Shown in pieces: positions 14,672 to 22,275 of a DNA stretch of 22,323 nt. Source of the DNA: Acidimicrobiaceae bacterium (GTDB taxonomy: Bacteria > Actinomycetota > Acidimicrobiia > Acidimicrobiales > RAAP-2); NCBI GenBank assembly GCA_003164275.1, contig PLSY01000232.1, positions 5,068 through 27,390 of the forward strand. The letters run 5' to 3'. Within the stretch, counting starts at the first letter, position 1. Each line of letters starts with the position of its first letter. The notes below the pieces were generated by a model. It saw only the letters and a list, made by a program, of their open reading frames with translations. It did no database searches and had not been told where the DNA came from. The position numbers and the translations under genes were made by a program.

Positions 14672-16252
14672 TCACAACAGAGATGGCGTGATCGCCTCCA
14701 CCATGCTCGGCCCTGGGGTCGCGAGCGCCCGGGCCAACTCGTCGGTGAACTCCTCCGCGCTCTCGGCCCGCGCCGCGTGGAGTCCGAGACCGGTGGCCAG
14801 GTGTACGAAGTCGATTGCCGGACGCCCGAGGTCCAGCATGTCCTTCGCCCGAGGTCCGGCGGAACCCACGCCCACCCGCTCGAGCTCCATGTTCAGGACG
14901 GCGTAGGAGTGGTTGTTCAGGAGAATGGTGGTGACATCGAGGCCCTCGCGGGCCATCGTCCACCATGCCTGCAGTGTGTACATGGCGCTTCCATCAGCTT
15001 CGAGGGCCACAACGCGCCGATCCGGAGAGGCAATCGCAGCCCCGACCGCGACCGGGAGACCTTGGCCGATGGCACCACCGGTCAGGCAGAGCCAGTCGTG
15101 CGGGGGAGCCCCTGCGGTGGCGCCGGGGGCGAAGACGCCCGATGTGTTCCCCTCGTCGGAAACTATGGCTCCTTCGGGAAGCAGGGTGGCGAGTGCCTCG
15201 CACACGGACTGGGCGGTGAGCGGTCCATTGGGACGAGCGGGCGTCTGGACTTGCTGGCGCGGGCCCGTCCCGGTCACCACGTCGAGCAGTGAGGCCAATG
15301 CCTCCACTGCGCTCGCCACGTCGTCCGCTGGGCCGGCCAAGGGGTAAACGACGCAGCCATCGGGGGTCAGGTCGCTCCGTTTACCTGGGTAGGCGAAAAA
15401 CGACACGGGGGCTCTGGCATCCACCAGCACGAGGTGCCGGATGCCCTCGAGCTGCATGGCAGTGAACTCGGCCAGGTACGCCAAGCGCTCCACCGATGGT
15501 CGGCCCGCCCCCCGTTCGAGGCGAGCGGGGAATGTCTCGGCGAGCAGCCTGGCGCCGGTGGCTGCGGCAATGTCCGCCACGGTGTCGAGCACGTGCCCCG
15601 AGCACGCCCGTCCACCGATCAGGATGACCGCCGGCTCGCCGGCCCGCAGCGCTTTGGCAACGGCATTCAGGTCCTCCTCGTCCAGCGCTGCTCCTCCCGA
15701 GCCGAGCGACGGTTCCGTTGAGCCTGGAGGTGGTCCTGGAACTACCACGCCGCCATCGGACCACGACACGTCAGCTGGCAGGATCAATGTGGCCACCGAC
15801 CCCGGTGGCCCGGTGGCGGCGGCCAAGGCGGCCAGCGCATCAACGGTTAGCTCGGCGGTCGATTGGGAGGACCGGACGAACGACGACACGTTTCGGGCGA
15901 CTGTTTCGATGTCCGACTGGAGCTGAGCGTCGTACCGACGGTGGGTTGTGGCATGGTCCCCCACGATGTTGAGCACCGGGCTGTAAGCGCGGCGGGCGTT
16001 GTGCAGGTTGGCCAAGCCGTTGCCAAGCCCCGGGCCGAGGTGGAGCAGTGTGGCAGCCGGCCGGCCTGTCATCCGGGCATACCCGTCGGCTGCTCCGGTG
16101 GCCACCCCCTCGAACAAGGCCAGCACGCTGCGCATCGCCGTGACGTCGTCGAGAGCGGCGACGAAGTGCATCTCGGAGGTCCCCGGGTTCATGAAACAGG
16201 TGTCGACCCCGTGGTCGACGAGGGTGCGGATCAGGGCCTGGGCTCCATTCAC
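14672..16252 (-). CDS. ilvX: ThDP-dependent enzyme, IlvX / acetolactate-synthase-like
   Basis: The protein has 526 residues with the three domains of thiamine-diphosphate enzymes. The PYR domain starts 'MNGAQALIRTLVDHGVDTCF' and contains 'NPGTSEMHF' (22-30), the activating Glu in 'LFEGVATGAADGYAR' (46-60, Glu48) and a His in 'LLHLGPGLGNG' (69-79). The middle domain follows, and the C-terminal domain has 'EADGSAMYTLQAWW' (418-431) and 'LLNNHSY' for Mg2+-ThDP. The sequence closely resembles what I recall of mycobacterial IlvX. True acetolactate synthase activity is doubtful: the N-P-G-x-x-E and L-H motifs are shared with benzoylformate decarboxylase, so decarboxylation of a 2-oxoacid is at least as likely. 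Its ATG overlaps the stop of the FAD oxidase gene by four bases, so the two enzymes are made together. Confidence 0.88.
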   Translation of the reverse strand: MNGAQALIRTLVDHGVDTCFMNPGTSEMHFVAALDDVTAMRSVLALFEGVATGAADGYARMTGRPAATLLHLGPGLGNGLANLHNARRAYSPVLNIVGDHATTHRRYDAQLQSDIETVARNVSSFVRSSQSTAELTVDALAALAAATGPPGSVATLILPADVSWSDGGVVVPGPPPGSTEPSLGSGGAALDEEDLNAVAKALRAGEPAVILIGGRACSGHVLDTVADIAAATGARLLAETFPARLERGAGRPSVERLAYLAEFTAMQLEGIRHLVLVDARAPVSFFAYPGKRSDLTPDGCVVYPLAGPADDVASAVEALASLLDVVTGTGPRQQVQTPARPNGPLTAQSVCEALATLLPEGAIVSDEGNTSGVFAPGATAGAPPHDWLCLTGGAIGQGLPVAVGAAIASPDRRVVALEADGSAMYTLQAWWTMAREGLDVTTILLNNHSYAVLNMELERVGVGSAGPRAKDMLDLGRPAIDFVHLATGLGLHAARAESAEEFTDELARALATPGPSMVEAITPSLL

Positions 16253-17706
16253 CGATGCTCTCCTGTCGCAAGGGCCCGGTCGAAAATGGTGCCCGGATTG
16301 AGGATGTCGTACGGGTCGAACACCGCCTTTATCTGGCGCATAAGGGCGAGCTTGGCGGGATCCTCGAACTCAGCCAGGTATGTACGTTTTTCGGTGCCGA
16401 TCCCATGCTCGCCCGAGACGGCGCCGCCCAACGAAATGCCAGCAGCGACAATGTTGCGCATGATCTCACGGCGCACGGCCGGGTCGGGCTGCCATACCGA
16501 TAGATGGACGTTGCCGTCACCAGCGTGACCGCATCCGACCACTATCGACGCCGTTCGAACAGCGAGCTCGTTGACGGTGTCGAGGTATGCGGGGATCGAC
16601 GCCCGAGGCACAACGACGTCCACGATGTCATCTGCACCGGCTACCTTGGACGCCCAGAACGCCCGTTCTCGGGCCTCGACGAGCTGCGTGCCCGCACGGG
16701 GTGGGAGCACGTAGACGTCGAGCGCGCCTAGAGCGGCAAGGTGCTCGGCGAGTGCCTGGGTGTCCTCGGCGAGACGGTCGGGGTGGTGGTCTTCGAGGAC
16801 GAGCACCAGATACGCCAGGGTGTGCTGGCTGATGCTCTCGGGGATCCCCAAGTCGATGCCGGTGATGTCGGTGATCCCCACCATCGCCGCCAGGTCGATG
16901 TACTCCATCAAGAGCGGGCCAATGCCGCTTGCCACGATGGACGGCACTGACGCGGCAATCTCGGTAAGCGTGGCGAAAGGAGCGAGGAGCGTGGCCTGGT
17001 GGCCCGGCCGCGGGTGCAGTCGGAGGGTGATCTGGGTGACCAGTGCCAGGGTGCCTTCCGACCCGATCACCAGCTGGGTCAGGTCGTAGCCGCTGGTCGA
17101 TTTCACGTACTTGCCACCGGCGCGGATGACCTCACCTGTGCCCAGTACCGCTTCGATGCCGAGGATATGGTGTCGGGTCACGCCGTACTTCACCGCCCGC
17201 ATTCCGCCGGCATTGGTCGCCACGTTGCCGCCCAGGCTGGCCGACTGCTCGCCGGGGAACACCGGATAGACCAACTGAAGGGGCACCAATGCGGCGTCGA
17301 GATCTGCCAATGTCACTCCCGGTTCGACGACGGCCACATGGTTTTTGGTGTCGATCTCGAGAATATGGTTCATCCGCTCGAAGGACACCACCAGCCCACC
17401 ATCCACCGGAGTGCATCCTCCTGAGAGCCCGGTCCCTGCCCCTCGAGGGGTGAGTGGCACTCCCCGGGATCCGGCCGTCTTGACGATGGCCGCCACTTCG
17501 GCAGTCGACCCCGGACGCACCACGGCCAGCGGCCGTATCGGAGTGGCGGTCAGCGCTTCGTCATGAGTGTCGTCTTCTCCGATGTCCGCCCCCGTGTCGA
17601 CGTTGGCGGCACCGACGATCTCGACGAGCATGTTCTCGATGGTTGGCATGACCCCGCCATCGGGTGCGGAAACCATGGCAGCACCAGTCGATGGCTGTCG
17701 CGTCAT
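16249..17706 (-). CDS. FAD-linked 2-hydroxyacid oxidase/dehydrogenase (GlcD-like)
   Basis: The protein has 485 residues and belongs to the PCMH-type FAD family with D-lactate dehydrogenase and glycolate oxidase GlcD. The FAD domain spans about 60-235: 'PLTPRGAGTGLSGG' (84-97), 'PGEQSASLGGNVATNAGG' (151-168) and 'VIGSEGTLALVT' (213-224). The C-terminal substrate domain carries 'GCGHAGDGNVHLSV' and 'SGEHGIGTEKR', in which the His residues of the HAGDGN and GEHG blocks normally help bind flavin or substrate. It ends with 'FDPYDILNPG', the standard terminus. The enzyme oxidises a 2-hydroxyacid to a 2-oxoacid and passes electrons to a quinone or cytochrome. GGGGAGG precedes ATG 17706; GTG 17709 is an equally in-frame alternative. 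It is the first gene of the operon with the ThDP enzyme. Confidence 0.9.
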   Translation of the reverse strand: MTRQPSTGAAMVSAPDGGVMPTIENMLVEIVGAANVDTGADIGEDDTHDEALTATPIRPLAVVRPGSTAEVAAIVKTAGSRGVPLTPRGAGTGLSGGCTPVDGGLVVSFERMNHILEIDTKNHVAVVEPGVTLADLDAALVPLQLVYPVFPGEQSASLGGNVATNAGGMRAVKYGVTRHHILGIEAVLGTGEVIRAGGKYVKSTSGYDLTQLVIGSEGTLALVTQITLRLHPRPGHQATLLAPFATLTEIAASVPSIVASGIGPLLMEYIDLAAMVGITDITGIDLGIPESISQHTLAYLVLVLEDHHPDRLAEDTQALAEHLAALGALDVYVLPPRAGTQLVEARERAFWASKVAGADDIVDVVVPRASIPAYLDTVNELAVRTASIVVGCGHAGDGNVHLSVWQPDPAVRREIMRNIVAAGISLGGAVSGEHGIGTEKRTYLAEFEDPAKLALMRQIKAVFDPYDILNPGTIFDRALATGEHR

Positions 17707-17709
17707 CAC

Positions 17710-18045
17710 TCATCCTCCCCGTCGACGTAACGCCGCCACGCTATCGCTTGATGCCGGATGGTCCGAAGACGGCCGATCGATCACCCGCAGAGAGCGACGA
17801 ATCGACACTCACTACAGTTTCGCCCGTCACTGTCGCTTCCGAGCGGGTCTGAGTCCGCCTTACCCGAAGCATGCACCGAATTCACGTTGCGCACGGAGGA
17901 GCTTGGGTCGCTGGAGTTGACCTCTCGGCTCCTGTTCGTGGGTCAAGTGGTGCGCGCCCAAGTGGGCCTTCTCGGTCAGGGCAACGAAGCGTTGCCTCCG
18001 ACCGAGACGTTGCGCGGACCCCTTGAAACCGCCCAGGAGGTAGAG
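17710..18045. other. Intergenic stretch with operon promoter and IS left flank
   Basis: I recognise no gene. It lies between the divergent hydroxyacid operon (-) and the OrfA remnant (+). It should contain the operon's promoter and, towards 18045, the left part of the IS element. I could not define terminal inverted repeats. Confidence 0.35.
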
Positions 18046-18383
18046 ATGCCTTTCCGCTACTCGAGCGAGTTCCGCCACAAGGCCTGTGAACGAATGTTGG
18101 CCGGCGAGCCGGCCAAAGACCTCGTTATTGAGCTCTCGGTGAGTGACGCCACGCTTTACAAGTGGCGCCGTCAGACACTCGTCGACGCGGGCGGCGAGCC
18201 GGCGCCAAGAGCTTCGAGGTCGACCCTTTGGCCCACGCCCGGAGTCGCATCAAGGATCTGGAGGCCGAGCTGAAGCTGGTCAAGGCAGCGAGTGCGCTCT
18301 TCGACAAGGAGGCGGATGTCGACCCAAAGGCCGCACCTGCTCCAGTTGCCAACTGTAGGGAATGTCTTCGCACGCACGGTTAG
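18046..18383 (+). pseudogene. IS3-type transposase OrfA remnant, frameshifted
   Basis: ATG 18046 has an excellent AGGAGG site (18035-18040). 'MPFRYSSEFRHKACERMLAG' and 'LSVSDATLYKWRRQ' form the helix-turn-helix of IS3-family OrfA, where a K-R/F-x-x-E-F start and an L-Y-x-W-(R/K) recognition end are usual. The second half, the leucine-zipper region, reads 'DPLAHARSRIKDLEAELKLV' and 'KAASALFDKEADVDPKA' but lies in the -1 frame; the shift is about 18180-18215. IS3 elements do use -1 frameshifting, but between OrfA and OrfB, not inside OrfA. No OrfB with DDE residues follows, so the element is dead and cut off at about 18340-18383. Confidence 0.75.
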
Positions 18384-18560
18384 TTCAGAGAGGGACCGAC
18401 CCTCACTCAGGGAGCGACATGATGTCCGGGAGTGGTGGTCGACCGGTCGAAGTCCCCTTGCCCGACTGGGCGGATGGCTCTTACACGAACTGGCCTGGTA
18501 TCCGCGGAGACGGCTCCCACCCCTCGGTGCAGCCGCGAGGCAGAACTGGCCCAGTGCCGG

Positions 18561-19806
18561 TCAGATGAGGAACAGAAGTCCGAGACCTCCAACGACCATC
18601 GCGACCGTCCAGCCGGCAACGGCCAGTCTCCTCGAGATCGGCTTGTCGCCCATGACCGTGTGATCTCGCGCCAGGAGGACAAGGATCACCAAGCCGATAG
18701 GAGTGCCCAATCCACCGACCACGCTGGCTGCGACCAGCATGCCGATGACCCTGATCTTCGCCAGGGTCACGGCGAAGGCGAGGCCAATGGATGCCGTCAG
18801 AACGCCATAGAAGTTCCGAGCGTGGTTGACCCGTTCGGACAGCCCGCGGCGCCAATCGAATTGCGCGCCGACGACATAGGCGGTGGTGGACATGAGCACC
18901 GGTAGGGCGACAACCGCGGAAGCGATGAATCCGACTGCGAACAAGTCCGCCGCCTGAGCGCCGGCGAGTGGGCGCAGTGCTTGGGCGGCCTCCTGCGCTG
19001 AGGTAACCGTCTGGTGATGCTGGCCGAGCGTCGCCGCCGAGGCCACCAGCATGAACCACAGGATCACAGCGGTGAGTACGGCGCCAATGACGGCTCCGAT
19101 TCTGGCCCGCGCCAGTCCCGCACCACCGTCGGCTTCGTCGGGCGCTTGCTCCACCCCCCGCCCGATCGTCTCCCACACGTAGACGTAGCTGGTCAGCGTG
19201 GTGCCCAACAGGGCGAGACCGCCCCCAACCACGTTCCGACTCAGCGCCAGCGAGGGAACCAGGCTGGACCTGAAAACGTGGGACCAGTCCGGATGGGCGA
19301 GAAACGCGGCCGCCCCGAAGCCCAGGAAGCCGAGGAGGAGATAGCGCAACACGCCCACGACCTGGGTGTACTTGCCGACCAGCAGCAGTCCGACAAGAGC
19401 CAGTCCGAGCGGCACCACCAGCCAGCGAGAGTCGACGTCGGCCAAGAGTCCGATTCCGGCTGCCCCGGCTTGGAGATCAGCCGCAATAGTGACCACATTG
19501 ACGACCACGACCGACACCAGGAGGATCGCGGCCACGCCCCGGCCGTACCGCTTCAGGGTCAGCGTCTGGAGATCGTTGCGTGCCACTGAGCCCACATGAG
19601 CCGCGATGGTCTGGATGACTCCGAGGAAGGGGTCCGGTCAGGAGTGCAACCCAGGCGAGCTGATACCCGGTGGTCGCTCCGATAGTGGCAGCCGTCCCTA
19701 TGTTGGTCGGGTCATTGTCAGAAGCCCCCGAGATCAGTTCGGGACCGATGCTTCGGAGGAACCCGGGCATTCGGTGTCGCCACTTCAAATGCCTCCCCCC
19801 AATCAC
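18561..19806 (-). pseudogene. Nramp-family metal transporter, frameshifted near N-terminus
   Basis: The main frame (19595 down to 18561) encodes about ten hydrophobic segments. The N-terminus lies in another frame and starts at ATG 19806 or more likely 19770 ('MPGFLRSIGPELISGASDND'). 'DPTNIGTAATIGATTGY' is the first-helix metal motif, normally D-P-G-N. The frames join near 19622-19632, where removing one base restores 'GVIQTIAAHVG'. The sixth-helix motif, normally M-P-H, is replaced by 'ALLGTTLTSYVYVWE'. This matches the Nramp-related branch rather than classical Mn2+/Fe2+ importers (MntH), so the substrate may be another divalent ion. The remaining 340 residues have no stop, so the shift may be recent or a sequencing error. 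No metal regulator is next to it. Confidence 0.75.
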
Positions 19807-20149
19807 GTCCTGACCTTATGGGTAGGCGTCCAAACTCTCCCGATGCTATGGAATCCATCTATGAGCTGGAAATTCAAGGGTCACAAGGCAGCCTGAGACG
19901 TTCCGAGCAATGCATGCGTTACTTGAATGCTCAGGAAAGCGAGCATGGCCTGCCACGGGCCAATGAACGACAACGGTCGCCTACATGGAGTGGATCATGC
20001 TGGCGATGGCCCAGCGGGTGAATCCACCGATCCCCTAGGAGATCGAATGTCCGATTCGACCGACGATATCCTGGCCGATGTTAGTCGTCTTTCCGTTCGC
20101 GATCCCGAAGCGAAGTGATGAGACCACGGTGGCACTCTGGCATTTCGTC
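19807..20149. other. Stretch with one possible 23-codon ORF
   Basis: No known gene is visible. A short frame at 20047-20118 (+) has AGGAG five or six bases before its ATG and encodes 'MSDSTDDILADVSRLSVRD', then P-E-A-K and stop. It could be a very small protein or the intact start of a lost gene. Confidence 0.3.
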
Positions 20150-20389
20150 CTACTTCAAGATGTTGACGGCTCGCGCAATCACGAGGCCCATGACGGCGAG
20201 ACACGCCGGTGCCTGTACCGCCTTGTTTGCCCAACGAGAAAGGGGCAGCACGTCGGTTGGGCTGAACGCTGTGGCGTTGGTAAACCCAAAGTCCAGGTAG
20301 TCGAAGAACTCAGGTCGCGACCCCGGCCGAGCGACGGGAGAGTTGAGGTGGGTGGCGTCCCCTTGAGTGGTCGGCCCAGCGCAGCTCAC
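20150..20389 (-). pseudogene. DUF1345-like membrane protein, C-terminal fragment
   Basis: The last 50-60 residues match the gene at 7835. 'FFDYLDFGFTNATAFSPTD' is nearly the same as 'FLDYLYTSFTNATAFSPTD' there, and the ends 'LVIARAVNILK' and 'IVISRAVNILN' also agree. Only the last membrane segment remains. The upstream hydrophobic segments and the N-V-I-V-F-x-L-W-Y block are missing, and the sequence before 'SPVARPGSRPEF' is not family-like. GTG 20389 opens the frame but is probably not a true start. It differs at many positions from the intact copy, so it is an old paralogue or an independently acquired relative, not a recent duplication. Confidence 0.65.
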
Positions 20390-20432
20390 GAGGTCGACGC
20401 CACCGGCGTAGCGACCCTCATAGCGTTCACCG

Positions 20433-20789
20433 ATGTTGCAGTTTGTGCGCGAGCAGATCCTGACCGGCGGCGACGTGTCGCTCCCTCATCTCGCCCGTGT
20501 CGCGGGCCTCTCGCAATCGCGGTTCATGCACGCATTCACGGATTCTGTCGGTGTGCCAATCCGGCCCTATGTGCTCTGGCTCCGGATTCAGGTGGCGGCA
20601 GGAGAACTCCTCTTCGGTGCCACCGCCACCGAGGCGGCACACCGGGCTGGATTCACGGACTCCGCACACCTGGCACGTACGTTCCGCCGAATGTTGGGGA
20701 CCACGCCGAGCGAAGTCACGCTTCGTGGACCGAAGCTTGAGAACATTGCGACGGGCTCGGACTTCGTATCAGGCCAACACCCGGCGTAA
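20433..20789 (+). CDS. AraC-family transcriptional regulator, HTH domain only
   Basis: The protein has 118 residues. It contains both helix-turn-helix units of the AraC/XylS DNA-binding domain: 'SLPHLARVAGLSQSRFMHAF' (about 16-35) and 'ATEAAHRAGFTDSAHLARTF' (about 65-84), followed by 'RRMLGTTPSEV', the conserved F-x-R-x-x-G-x-(S/T)-P-S-x-(Y/V) ending. A full regulator has about 250-300 residues with an N-terminal sensor domain. Here the frame is closed by TAG 20421-20423, only nine bases before ATG 20433, so the sensor half has been lost. The ATG has no good ribosome site. Small HTH-only AraC proteins exist, so activity is possible, but truncation next to another remnant makes a pseudogene more likely. 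Confidence 0.65.
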   Translation: MLQFVREQILTGGDVSLPHLARVAGLSQSRFMHAFTDSVGVPIRPYVLWLRIQVAAGELLFGATATEAAHRAGFTDSAHLARTFRRMLGTTPSEVTLRGPKLENIATGSDFVSGQHPA

Positions 20790-20880
20790 GGTTGCCCCCC
20801 CTATTCATCCAGCCGTCCCACTCAGCGATCGGCCTCCGGCCACCGAAGAGCCTCTCGGCCGTGTGCCGGAGATCGTTGGG

Positions 20881-21261
20881 CTACCGGATCAATCGCACTC
20901 GGACGGGAAGCTCGAGGCTGGCCCAGGCCCGATCCGCCGTTAGGACTTCGGGTGGCGTGCTGCGAGCTGCGAGTGCCAGGCAGCAGCGGTCTCCAAGCGA
21001 CAGGGAGCGCCCACCGCTGAGGGAGCGCAGCGCCCCGGCCAGCTCGGCATCGGCCTCTGAGACCGGTTCGATGGTGACACCAGCGGCGGTAAGCAACTCG
21101 CGGACCCGTCTGATGTCGATGTCGGCGTCAACCAGCTTCCCAATGACCTCAGCCAGGTTCGCCGTTCCGAGGGTGGCCGAGGAGATCGTGGCGGCAACGA
21201 CATCGGCGCCCGGCTCATCGTGAACGAGTGCGAGCACGGCCGAAGCGTCTAAGACCGTCAT
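20881..21261 (-). CDS. vapC: Type II toxin VapC, PIN-domain ribonuclease
   Basis: The 126-residue PIN domain has its acidic metal site intact: Asp5 in '[12 protein letters not shown]', Glu38 in '[11 protein letters not shown]', Asp91 in '[12 protein letters not shown]' and Asp110 in 'VLTADRAW'. VapC toxins are Mg2+-dependent endoribonucleases that cut tRNA or rRNA and stop growth when released from their antitoxin. Length and motif spacing are standard and no defect is visible, so the toxin should be active. Its ATG overlaps the stop of the antitoxin gene by four bases (21258-21261), which ensures that antitoxin is translated first. The RNA target cannot be predicted from the sequence. Confidence 0.9.
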   Translation of the reverse strand: MTVLDASAVLALVHDEPGADVVAATISSATLGTANLAEVIGKLVDADIDIRRVRELLTAAGVTIEPVSEADAELAGALRSLSGGRSLSLGDRCCLALAARSTPPEVLTADRAWASLELPVRVRLIR

Positions 21262-21500
21262 TCAGCCGCCGCGGTCAGCCGACGGTCGGCGATCAGCTCA
21301 TCGACGAGCGAGCGCTCCTTCGGGACAGCAGACGCCAATCGCCGCAGCTCGGTGACCGCGTCCTGCTGACGCTCAAGCACGAGCCGCTGACCGGCGACAT
21401 GGAGATGTAGCCGGTCACCCGGCGCGAGTCCAAGTGCACTCCGGATGTTGGCCGGGATGACGATCCGACCCTGCTGACCTAGAACCAAGGTGGCATCCAC
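21258..21500 (-). CDS. vapB: VapB-type antitoxin, AbrB/SpoVT swapped-hairpin fold
   Basis: The protein has 80 residues from GTG 21500. '[20 protein letters not shown]' then '[15 protein letters not shown]' is the AbrB/MazE-like DNA-binding domain (about 3-45), with the G-R-(I/V)-x-I-P-x-x-(I/L)-R core. The charged C-terminal tail (46-80) should wrap around the toxin and block its active site. The frame continues upstream to 21815 without family similarity, so GTG 21500 is the sensible start; it has only a weak ribosome site and a possible -10 box nearby, which points to a leaderless or very short leader transcript. An inverted repeat spans the start codon (see separate entry), as expected for a self-repressing operon. 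Confidence 0.88.
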   Translation of the reverse strand: MDATLVLGQQGRIVIPANIRSALGLAPGDRLHLHVAGQRLVLERQQDAVTELRRLASAVPKERSLVDELIADRRLTAAAE

Positions 21501-21517
21501 GGAGTAAGTATGCCACC
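21489..21517 (-). promoter_or_regulatory. Likely VapB operator over the vapB start
   Basis: GGTGGCAT (21489-21496) and ATGCCACC (21510-21517) are perfect 8-base inverted copies 13 bases apart and cover the GTG start at 21498-21500. On the minus strand a CATACT element, a possible -10, overlaps the outer arm. This is the usual position for antitoxin/complex binding and autorepression. Confidence 0.6.
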
Positions 21518-21985
21518 AAAAGCCGACCTGTGCCACATGGCGGGTTGGTTCTCCACACGGGCCCGCCGACGAGGATCGGAATCGAGCCGTGATCGTGGAT
21601 TCGGTGCCGCGGCGGGGCCGACCGACGCCGGACCGTTCGGATGGCCGGCCGCCGATCGTGACCGCACCGCGGCCATGCAGCGGCGGATGTCGCTGTGGGG
21701 GGGGTGATGCGGGTGTCGCGGCCATCCAGACCCGGCCCCGCTTGGCCGTCGCCCCCGATCTCGTCCTCCGCCAACTGGGCCCGGCGCCCCTCACCGCCGA
21801 CGGGGATTGGATCATCGAGGAACTCCGTGCGCTCTATGAGGCGATTACCTCCGGTACAGCGGCCCTGGCTCTGGGCGACGAGTCGGAGTAGGCCACCACC
21901 GTGGGTCGGCCGCCCCATTGAGGGCATCCGGGAGGCTGGTGGTTCTACCGGAACCGGGCGGATGCGCCGGCTCGCACCGGAGACA
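21518..21985 (+). other. Region between the two TA modules; possible short remnant ORF
   Basis: The frame 21589-21891 (+) is open for 100 codons. Its last 50 codons ('RPRLAVAPDLVLRQLGPAPL', 'DWIIEELRALYEAITSG') have the G/C-ending third positions of real coding sequence, but I recognise no family and no ribosome site. The first half is Arg/Pro-rich and looks like non-coding translation. It may be the 3' end of a lost gene. Confidence 0.3.
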
Positions 21986-22007
21986 TACCACTAAGTGGTA
22001 GTATAAT
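21986..22007 (+). promoter_or_regulatory. Promoter with embedded palindromic operator for the second TA module
   Basis: TACCACT-A-AGTGGTA at 21986-22000 is a perfect palindrome with 7-base arms. It ends one base before a consensus TATAAT (22002-22007). A GAGACA element (21980-21985) is a plausible -35, with 16-base spacing. The ATG at 22012 starts only four bases after the -10, so transcripts should be leaderless or nearly so. Confidence 0.75.
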
Positions 22008-22011
22008 CAAT

Positions 22012-22275
22012 ATGGCAAGAGAGAAGGCGACCATTACGTTGGACCGCGGCAAGGCCGCAGCCGCTCGGGCTCTCCTTGGCGTCGGCTCCACCTCGGAGGC
22101 CATCGATGTGGCGTTGGACCAGCTCATTCATACCGAGCGCCTCCGGGCCGACATCGCCGCATACGAACGCATGCCACCGACAGAGGGCGAGGTTGCGTTG
22201 GCATCATTGGGCGACACAGGTGGAATCGGCGACGACACCGACTGGGTTGCCCTGTACGCCGACGGATCTTCGTGA
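22012..22275 (+). CDS. Type II antitoxin, ribbon-helix-helix type
   Basis: The protein has 87 residues. 'KATITLDRGKAAAARALLGV' followed by 'STSEAIDVALDQLI' fits a ribbon-helix-helix (VapB/CopG-like) DNA-binding domain: a short beta strand with alternating residues, then two helices. The acidic C-terminal part ('GDDTDWVALYADGSS') is the likely toxin-neutralising tail. The start has no ribosome site because the -10 box lies immediately upstream, consistent with leaderless translation, which is common in actinobacteria. The stop overlaps the GTG start of the toxin by four bases. Antitoxins of this class repress their own promoter, and the palindrome at 21986-22000 is the obvious operator. Confidence 0.8.
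   Translation: MAREKATITLDRGKAAAARALLGVGSTSEAIDVALDQLIHTERLRADIAAYERMPPTEGEVALASLGDTGGIGDDTDWVALYADGSS

Noticed and set aside
18046..18383. Programmed -1 frameshift of an IS3 element
   Set aside because: The shift is inside OrfA and not at an OrfA/OrfB overlap, no A-rich slippery run is seen and OrfB is absent.
20834..20871. Inverted repeat CTCCGGC/GCCGGAG between convergent araC-like and vapC genes as a terminator
   Set aside because: The arms are 24 bases apart with no T-tract; in GC-rich DNA such a 7-base match is weak evidence.
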